Shown here one piece after another: positions 47,339 to 55,100 of a DNA stretch of 64,000 bases. The position numbers and the translations under genes were made by a program. Source of the DNA: Lepidodermella squamata (lineage: Eukaryota > Gastrotricha); NCBI GenBank assembly GCA_047495785.1, contig JBLDXI010000031.1, positions 1,860,001 to 1,924,000 on the forward strand, read 5' to 3'. The notes under the pieces were generated by a model. It ran no database searches. It was not told where the DNA came from and saw only the letters and a list, made by a program, of their open reading frames with translations. Position 1 is the stretch's first letter, and each line of letters begins with the position of its first letter.

Positions 47339-47411
47339 GACTCCGTAGCTCAATTGGCAGAGCGTCTGACTCCAGATCAGAAGGTTGCGTGTTCAAGTCA
47401 CGTCGGGGTCA
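47339..47411 (+). tRNA. tRNA-Trp(CCA), unit 4
   Basis: Intact acceptor; the upstream spacer (gagacgtcataatc) resembles the left array more than units 1-3. Confidence 0.97.
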
Positions 47412-47485
47412 TGCTTTTTTGAATTAATAAATCGTGGTACACATGCCCTTGCTCGATTTCTTCTTCAGGATGACTGAAATCAACT

Positions 47486-47559
47486 GGCCGCTTAGCTCAG
47501 TTGGTTAGAGCGTCGTGCTAATAACGCGAAGGTCGTGAGTTCGATCCTCCCAGTGGCCA
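47486..47559 (+). tRNA. tRNA-Ile(AAT), unit 4
   Basis: Copy of 38091-38164; spacer (cacatgcccttgctcg) again of left-array type. Confidence 0.98.
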
Positions 47560-47650
47560 CTCATTTTTTGGCTTCATTCTCGTCGAGAAGAGCTCGTTGA
47601 ACGAAAGGGTAAGCTATCAAACCTCAATCGCCACCTTAATCGCCATCAAT

Positions 47651-47736
47651 CCCGCGATAGCTCAGCTGGTAGAGCGGAGGACTGTAGATGCAACGCAGCT
47701 ATCCTTAGGTCGGTGGTTCAAGTCCGCCTCGCGGGA
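47651..47736 (+). tRNA. tRNA-Tyr(GTA) with intron, unit 4
   Basis: Copy of 38256-38341. Confidence 0.97.
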
Positions 47737-47821
47737 GATGTCATCTTTTTAAAGAAGCCATACGCACAGCGTAAAAATACTTTCTACGCCACAGGTTCTC
47801 TTTTGCTATCGCTCATCAACA

Positions 47822-47903
47822 GTCGCTATGCCCGAGTGGTTAAGGGGTCTGACTCGAAATCAGATGCGGTTTCCGCGCGTAGGTTCGAATCCTACTGGCG
47901 ACG
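47822..47903 (+). tRNA. tRNA-Ser(CGA), unit 4
   Basis: Copy of 38427-38508. Confidence 0.98.
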
Positions 47904-47976
47904 CCTTACTTTTTGTGCTTGTGCTTGTGCTCAAGCCGCAGCGAAGAGTTTTCAGATTGCAAGGACAACATGCGGC

Positions 47977-48047
47977 GCATCGGTGGTTCAGTGGTAGAAT
48001 TCTCGCCTGCCACGCGGGAGGCCCGGGTTCGATTCCCGGCCGATGCA
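47977..48047 (+). tRNA. tRNA-Gly(GCC), unit 4, second locus
   Basis: Copy of 38582-38652. Confidence 0.98.
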
Positions 48048-48142
48048 ACTGCGCAATGATTTTGCTGCAGGCCGGAAGCCGTTCGTTAGCAGACGAGCCG
48101 AGTGCTGAAAAAGCGAGCTGGTACGACGTCAAGGTAAGCCAA

Positions 48143-48214
48143 TCCTTGGTAGTATAGTGGTTAGTATCCCCGCCTGTCACGCGGGAGACCAGGGTTCGAT
48201 TCCCTGCCAAGGAG
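48143..48214 (+). tRNA. tRNA-Asp(GTC), unit 4, second locus
   Basis: Copy of 38748-38819; last intact gene of the array. Confidence 0.98.
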
Positions 48215-48273
48215 CATTATTTTGCAACGCGGTTTCAAAAATATTTAAACCTTAGCAATCAGCAATGCAACAA

Positions 48274-48334
48274 AAATGGCTATCGCGTCGGACTTCGGAT
48301 CCGAAGATTGTGGGTTCGAGTCCCATCAGCGTCG
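48274..48334 (+). pseudogene. tRNA-Arg(TCG) lacking its 5' end
   Basis: Starts inside the D-loop (aatggctatcgcg). Anticodon loop CTTCGGA, T-arm and 3' acceptor match 35183-35255. The missing 5' acceptor and D-stem are replaced by spacer that normally precedes Ser-GCT (gcaatgcaacaaaa). This fusion ends the array. Confidence 0.93.
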
Positions 48335-48456
48335 TCTACTGCTTTTGCAATGAAAATGATTTTTCCTTCTCATTTTCCTTTGTACTATCAGCTTTGTTAA
48401 TAATTGTTGAATATTGTTGAATAATAATATGCGAAGGAAAAGATGAAATAAAGATA

Positions 48457-48477
48457 ATGCTATGCTATGCTATGCTA
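48457..48477. repeat. (ATGCT)4 microsatellite
   Basis: Four perfect tandem ATGCT units plus one base. Confidence 0.9.
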
Positions 48478-49353
48478 GATGACGTATCTACGTCACATGG
48501 AAAATGGAGATCGTTAAAATCTCATGCTGGCAGCCGTCGCGATGCAGATTCGGGTTATTTCCCTCCGGAATCGCGGTGTCAAGCAGCAACAGTAATATTG
48601 CGACTAGCCATGACAAAGTTAGTGGCGACCATGACTGATTTCTTCGTCGATCGGCGAGTCTAATACAAAGTCCAAACTTTCCAAAATGTCAGTCTTCACG
48701 ACGTTGATGCACTGATTTCTGAGGTGTGTGAAACCGGCGAAGCCTGAAGCGTTAAGCGTTAAGCTCTGGCAGGCCGAAGCATCATGCTCGCTAAGCAAAC
48801 CTATTGACCAAAGTAAAATTTCAAATAAGAGAAAAATCGCCGAATGGGGAACAATATTTTAAGCTGGATATTTTGTTCTCAAAATGATAATCCTGAATTT
48901 ACCCCTACTGCGCAACCTTTTAGAAAGCTCATAGAGCCTAGAGGAGGTGTCGTGCGCATGTAGGAATAAAATTATTCTATAGGTAGATGTTGATGAGTGA
49001 AATGAGAGTAATGCGATGTTAAATGACAAGTTCTTTCGCCTATAAGCTTAAACAAGGTGACATTTCTTGACTAGGAGAATGCCTTTCCGCGAGCTAATAA
49101 CCTAGTAGTTTCAGCCGTGACTGGCATCGAGCGTAAAGCGTGCTAAGTTTTTTATAGCAATATGTGTTGTTAGTGTATGAGATGTACCCTCTCACGATAT
49201 TTCGGAAGTGCGCAACGCATAACAATGCAACAATGCGACAAGTTTTTGCGCTCTAATCCAAGAAAACATGAAAAAAACATCCTCTAAATTCAGAGCAAGG
49301 CAGCGGAGGTCGTAGCGCATGGCTTCTTAAAAAATGCACCGTTCGTAGTCGAA

Positions 49354-49487
49354 CAAAACAAAATATATTTATATAGAAAAATTGACGTAATAAAATTAGA
49401 TATAAAGCATTTGGCGTTATTCGCTAAATCTGGTAGCAGTTGTCTGAAACACGCAAGAACAAAGAAGAAAGACGAAAGAGGATCAAG
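49354..49487. repeat. Diverged direct repeat, copy A
   Basis: Shares with 50505-50646 the succession caaaatatattt, atagaaaa, ttggcgt-attcgct, gtagca, gtctgaaac-cgca, aacaaagaagaaag. Lies directly upstream of the peptide gene. Confidence 0.8.
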
Positions 49488-49588
49488 ATTAAGGGGAGAA
49501 GGAAATACATAATATTGCTGACAGAAAACAAGCACTTCCTAGCCTCCGCCTTCCTTCCAAGTCGATGTTTTCGATGAGCACACGCGGC

Positions 49589-49596
49589 TATAAATA
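49589..49596 (+). promoter_or_regulatory. TATA box of the cysteine-rich peptide gene
   Basis: tataaata, 80 bp before the ATG, in a good pol II core position for a start near 49620. Confidence 0.7.
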
Positions 49597-49675
49597 AGGC
49601 GCCCCTGCTATTGTCAGCTATCCTTCGATTTCATTCTCTTACGAAGTATCACCTACTATCAGCTATTCTGCCAGA

Positions 49676-50133
49676 ATGAGGGCCGGGCAGATCGAAATGC
49701 CACTCTTAGTTTTAAGTATATTGATAATGTTATCGGTTGAGTTAAGTTTCGCATGCTATCCGCCATCTGTCGTGTATGTACCTGCTACAACGACAGCGGC
49801 CCCGCGCTACGACCCAACGCCACCACCGCCCTGCAAAACCTGTTTGTTGCTTTTCATTACAATAATTTACCATCTATAATTGAACATGAATATGTTCCGA
49901 ATCTCCAGTGCAACAGACATGTTCGGACGGACAATGCTGTGATGGATTTTGTGATACCAACAGCTTCTGGGGCAGTCTCAAGAAATGTTGCCATGGTAGC
50001 TCAGGTATGCAATATTTGCATATCAAATGAGAAAGGAGCATGAGAGTTAATTTTTCCTGCAGGCAATAACGGTTGTAGTGCTGACGCTGACTGCTGCGGG
50101 TCTCGAACGTGCTGGTTTGGGAAATGCTGGTAG
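49676..50133 (+). CDS. Secreted cysteine-rich (knottin-like) peptide
   Basis: Exons 49676-49841, 49909-50004 and 50063-50133 give 110 residues with agreeing phases (1, 1). The N-terminus is a clear signal peptide (hydrophobic LLVLSILIMLSV, then SFAC), followed by a Thr/Pro-rich spacer. The C-terminal part has cysteines spaced C-x4-CC-x3-C-x11-CC-x8-C-x5-CC-x4-C-x4-C. Its last segment (GCSADADCC...C....C) has the DxDCC signature common in knottin-type secreted peptides. Function unknown; antimicrobial, inhibitor or matrix roles are all possible. TATA box upstream and AATAAA at 50264-50269. Confidence 0.82.
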
Positions 50134-50263
50134 AACTCTAAACACCGCCGAATTTCGGCGCATGTGACTGAATGACTGAACCAAGCTTTCTTCGTTCGCC
50201 ACAATTTTTGGTTTTCTAATGCATATGTGGCGATATTGATGGCCTAATATATGGCGAAAACTA

Positions 50264-50269
50264 AATAAA
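50264..50269 (+). terminator. Polyadenylation signal AATAAA
   Basis: 131 bp after the stop codon of the peptide gene. Confidence 0.65.
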
Positions 50270-51868
50270 ACTTATAGAAATTCCAGACGATCATCGTCGG
50301 CTTTTGCTATTAGATGCCTTCTTTCAAAAAATTGAGCAAATGAGTTCCCGGGCGGGCTAACGGGCGGCCGGGCGGCGGGGAATGGACGCGGGGGTGTGGA
50401 CATCAGCTAGCAGTTGGTTGGATTCCAGGTTCCAGGTTCAAGTGATTCTGGATTCTAGGTTGGCCGTTCGTTTCGTTTAAAAATGCTTGTTCGTGGCCAA
50501 TCAAAGCAAAATATATTTGTATAGAAAATTTAATGTAATAATAAATTATTTGATTCATGTAAATCAATTGGCGTAATTCGCTGGAACTCGTAGCAGGCGT
50601 CTGAAACGCGCAATAAGTAACAAAGAAGAAAGAAAAAGAGGTTGAAGATGACCGGAAGAAGCTGACTATTTTTGAACGCTAGAAAACTTGTAGCGTCTTC
50701 TGGGTACAAACCACCAGATCCAAGTACCAGTTTTGTTCAGAAGTGAACAAATGAACAAATGAACAAGTTTTATTTTTCGTCCTCCTCGGCTGTATAAATG
50801 TGATGGTAATATAAAAGCCTTACCCGTGAGGGTTTAGGGGACGGCTGACGACGAGAGATCAGAATCGAAGTGTTTATCAACTCATTTCTAGGGTTAAAAA
50901 AATCGCTCATTCCGAAAATCACATTTTTAACTACAAATTCGGCAATTTAAATTTTTTTATGTCATTAGGCCCAGTTTTCGACCAGTTAGACTTCACCAAA
51001 ATTCACAAAATTCACCAAAATGTGCGGCTCAAAAAGTAGTCAGTTGTGTAGACCTTTTTTCAGCGTTCTAGAATGATTTTTAAGGATGGTGACAATACTA
51101 TTGTCTCAAATAACAAAAATGTAAAAATAATTTGTGAAAGACGGCGCCCGTATGATTCGGGCACATCTCAGATTTATTGTTGATTTGACTGGATTATCCA
51201 ACGCTATCTACTACTCTCATGAAAAGTTACCTACATCTGCCTGCTACTTTACCTGCTTCCGTCAAAATGTCGCCGTTCTCCCCCTCACTTAACTGCCTTA
51301 GTTACAAATCGCCTGATACTTTCCAAAAAATAGCTATATCCTTTCCTATGATTTAGGGCGTTTAATTCGTCTGCAGTTTTGACTTTTGCGATCACAATAT
51401 TTTCTTCATCTCGGCACTCGGCATACACTCGCATAGTACACGATTGAATATTAAATTTCTGAGATAATGCCCGACGATGGCCGACTTTGTGGCCGAAACG
51501 TCGCACGAATTCAACATCTTCGTGTAATAAATGACTCGAAGCTGCAAAATTATGTTGCCCAAGTATCGTGCTAAATTATCAATTAATCGGCATAATCGGC
51601 ATATAATGCGCCCGAATATTCGGATATTCAAGTGGACTGCGCCTTCGATTTTCGAACTTCAATCCAAGTCCGAATCCGTGCTCGGCCAACAACAAATTAT
51701 CTTGAAATAAAAACAAATAATCAGTTGTTTCTTCACGTCCAATTTCCAGGGTCTTCTAAAGGAGAAGAGCAGCAATTGCCTGATATTTGTCCGAGTAATT
51801 TGCTTTGAACTCCGCGAGAATCTTAGAAACAGTACCCTAGATTCAAATCGCGCTAAAATGTCAATGAT
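50270..51868. other. Intergenic region with decayed duplicate promoter
   Basis: No convincing gene. 50349-50395 is very GC-rich. 50505-50646 repeats the upstream block of the peptide gene, and a TATA-like tataaat occurs near 50793. A minus-strand open frame at 51285-51506 has no recognisable family. Confidence 0.5.
50505..50646. repeat. Diverged direct repeat, copy B
   Basis: Partner of 49354-49487, about 1.15 kb apart, same orientation, with several indels. Confidence 0.8.
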
Positions 51869-52021
51869 CTATTTCGTAGCTAAGCTGACGTGTTTTCTAT
51901 TGCACATAAGTTTATTGAGGGCACCAAAGCAGCCGCCAGCTTTCGCTATGCGCGCCTTGATCATCTCCATTTTCCCATCAGAAGTACTACTGATACTTCC
52001 TAAATATTTGAAAGACGTGAT
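51869..52021 (-). mobile_element. Non-LTR retrotransposon relic (RTE-like RT C-terminus)
   Basis: The minus strand encodes FKYLGS, then DGKMEMIKARIAKAGG, FGALNKL and SLATK in register. This is the conserved block after the RT core in RTE-like LINEs. Only about 50 codons remain. Confidence 0.75.
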
Positions 52022-52043
52022 GAATAAATGAAAAAATTCACAT

Positions 52044-52049
52044 TTTATT
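52044..52049 (-). terminator. Polyadenylation signal for the galaxin-like gene
   Basis: AATAAA on the minus strand, 115 nt after the stop codon at 52164. Confidence 0.5.
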
Positions 52050-52163
52050 TTCACAAATAAGGCATCATTTTCGCATTAGAATTGCATACGTAAATAATAA
52101 GTAATATAATATCAGTGTGGGGCTAGCGTTATAACACAATATAGGTAGAGAATAAAACCGTGT

Positions 52164-55100
52164 TCATCGCTGGATGCCATATTGCTGCTGATTGACGACG
52201 GACCTAACAGGTATCCTTTGATGGGCTTCTTTCTGATTCCTGTGCGGCCGAGACATGGCATGGCCCTGGAATTGCGCCAAAGCGGCATCAGCGCTGTACT
52301 GCCTGTGCGCCGGTTCGGTGGGCATCATCCGCTCGGCGTCCTGCTGCGCGCCAGGCTTCGGCGACACGCCCGAGCGCGTGCACATTTCCGTCAGGATGTT
52401 GTACTTGCCAGTGCCGCAGCACTTGAACTGCCACATTTGCATCGGCGGCACGTGATCGAGCGGGTGGTAGACGGCGGAAGCGCTCGATAGACTCGCTGAG
52501 TTCGGGTTCGCGTAAGCCGGAGCGTGGGGATGCGACACGTTGCTAATGCTCAGGTGCGAAGTCGATGATGTGGCTGCGTTACAGCAGATGCCACGCGGCG
52601 GGTGAGGCGCCACACCCTCGCCGAGATCGAAGTAAGCTGGAGGCCGCGTTACGAGATCGCCGCAGCAAACTTCAACCATCGGGTCGTAAGTCCGCCTACC
52701 GCAGCATGCCTGCGATGAGAGGGCCCCGTTAGGCGCACGAACGACAACGGGTGGTTTGCGCGCATCTTCCGGGCAATTGATTCCACGCGCTGGAGCGGGA
52801 TGGTAATTGTGGCTCATGCCCATGGACGCCGGATCCGGTTGCTGCACACTTGCGGAAGCGCGGACGTGCAACAAGCTTCGAACAGCGTCAAGAGTTGGTT
52901 GGTTCAGCAGGGAAGTCGCTCTAGGCGGTATTCTTTGCTGCATCTGTCGCTGTTTCAACTGCTCGACGTATTTATTATACAATGCTAAATTCGGATCCTG
53001 AGTGGAGGCATTTTGTTGAGTTGGCATCACCGTACTTTCGACGGGCGCGTCGTACTTGACCGGAGCTAACGTTGTCGTTGTTGTAGTCGTAGTCGGCACA
53101 ACAATGGGGGCTTCTTCGATGATAGGCGCGAGTGGAGTTGTTTCAAACACCAAGTTGAGATCACCCCGTTCTTCTATGATTTCTTCAACATTCTGATCGG
53201 CCGGAGTGTTCAGCTCGCCCTGTGAAGCATCACTCGTGTTGGCGTTGTCAAGCTGGCCGAGCAGAGTCTGCCACGTGTGTTTCACGCTCTGAGTGGCACC
53301 GGCTACAACCGTATTGTTGCTGCAGTGCGAGTAGCGAGTGTCGAACAGCTGAGTGCTGCAGCATCGGAGGAATTGTGTCGGGAAGTCCGCGTCGACATTC
53401 CACACCTTCTCGGCACATGCAGCAATGCTGAATGAAAAAATAGAAAGTTGATGTCTTCGGGTCCCTTCCAATCAGAACTGGAGTTAGGTATTATGCAAAA
53501 GATAGGTATTGGCAGAGAACGGAAAGATCCCCTTCATTTCCACTCTCAGAGAATCTGGTAGCTCGAGCATCTTTTAAGCAGTGAAGAAGTCGTGGGAAAT
53601 AATCCCGCTCTTTCTTAACCTTACTGATCTCACTGGATATAGTCTCTATTGAGAAAGCTTCACAAAACTTACAAAGGAGCATTGGCTTGAAGCTCTTCGT
53701 CCACAGGAGCCGTGGCATTCGCAGCTGCGATCAGTCCCAAGGGAGAATCTTTCGAACGGGGTGCCGGCCTCGCTAGATTGCCTCCACTCGACAGAAGACT
53801 TTTCTGATTGAGCAATTCCGACACGGCGGCATCCACCATCCCCGGCATGTTGACGAGGGCCATTTCCTCCTCGGTTCCTATGTCTTCACTCATCATAGGA
53901 GTCGTTTCATAGGCCACTACGTCCTCCTCCTCCTCCACAAATGGAAGCGTTGTAGTAGTCGTGAGTCTCCGCGTGGTGGTCTCGTGTCGATGGCGCGACC
54001 TCGAGCCATGTTTCCTTGACGAGCCGTGAGCTCTGCCGAACCGTTGCCGGTAGCCGCCGTTCGGAGGCATCATTGGCACGTTGTTCATTTCGACAGCCAT
54101 GCCGACGTTGGGCATCATGTAACGCGGCGGGGCTTGGTAGATCATGGCGGCGGGCGGAAGCGCAACGGGCGTTGTAGTCGTCGGCAGAGCTGCGGTGGTC
54201 GAATTCGAAGCATGGCAGGCGAAGTTGCGCCGGTCGTACAACTGGCGACCGCAGCATCGCATGGCTTCGAGGTCTTCCGGCCGCGTATCCGCTTCCAACT
54301 CGTACATCTAAAACAGAGCGAGAGAATACAAAACACATGATGAATGGATCTGTAACTGAGAAAAGAGAGTATCCTAACTAGGTCTTGGCTAAAGCCTGTC
54401 CTAAGTGAGATTGGTGAGATTGAAAAAACTCCAAATAATCAAGGATTTACAGAGGTAATTAACTTGTGCTTATGCTTGGGAACTTCCTTTTCATCGATGA
54501 TTCACACTATGGAATGTCTTACCATTCCGTCGCAGTAGACAGCTATAGGTTCTTGGCCGCTTTTGCCGCCAGCAGACGCCGCTGGAACTTCCGGTGGAAT
54601 TGGAGTAATGGTTCGCGGAGCTTGAGTCGGGACTAGCGGTAACGGCTCGATCGGTAGTTGCGGTTGTTGCATCGAATTCGAATTCATCGCTGTCTCGACT
54701 TGATCGCCAGCAGCCCAAGACGGCAACCATACTTGGCCTCCGTTCATCGACGAGGCACTTCGAGCTGCGGTGGCTACGGCAGTCGGTGCTGGCTGACGCA
54801 GCTCTGACTGCTCGTTGCCGCGGCCGTTGCTGGACGAAGGCAGTTCACCGGCGACGAAGGGCAGCCGCGGAGCTGGGGTCGGAGCTACGTTGGGCTTGCG
54901 GCGAGCCATGACGGCGGCCGGCAGTGCGTTCGGCTGCCACATGCGGCCGTGGGGCGGGCGCCAGTTGGCCGGCGTCTCGTACAGCTCGTCGGCGCCCATC
55001 ACACCGCGGCCGACTGGTTTCAGCGTCGCAGGAACAGCTTCCGTCACTTGTTGTTGCTGTTGCTGCTGCTGCTGCTGAGAGAGCAATCGCGGGGCTGAGC

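Larger units (their letters stand above)
31535..48334. repeat. Right tandem tRNA gene array
   Basis: Four units of the same 27-gene order, opposite in orientation to the left array. Units start at 31535, 35951, 40376 and 44801; the last is truncated at 48334. Units 2 and 3 have identical gene spacing (4425 bp period) and only scattered substitutions, so they are recent duplicates. Confidence 0.97.
48335..49587. other. Intergenic region right of the array
   Basis: No gene recognised. It holds an ATGCT microsatellite (48457-48477), a palindromic TGACGTA/TACGTCA motif (48480-48495) and, at its right end, a block repeated near 50505-50646. Confidence 0.5.

Noticed and set aside
1-48334. CRISPR-like regular repeats
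   Set aside because: The repeated elements are tRNA genes with full cloverleaves, and spacers repeat with them.
51285-51631. Two overlapping minus-strand frames (VRRFGHKVGHRRALSQ and partner)
   Set aside because: Composition and isolation suggest a mobile-element relic, but I recognise no family, so I made no gene call.
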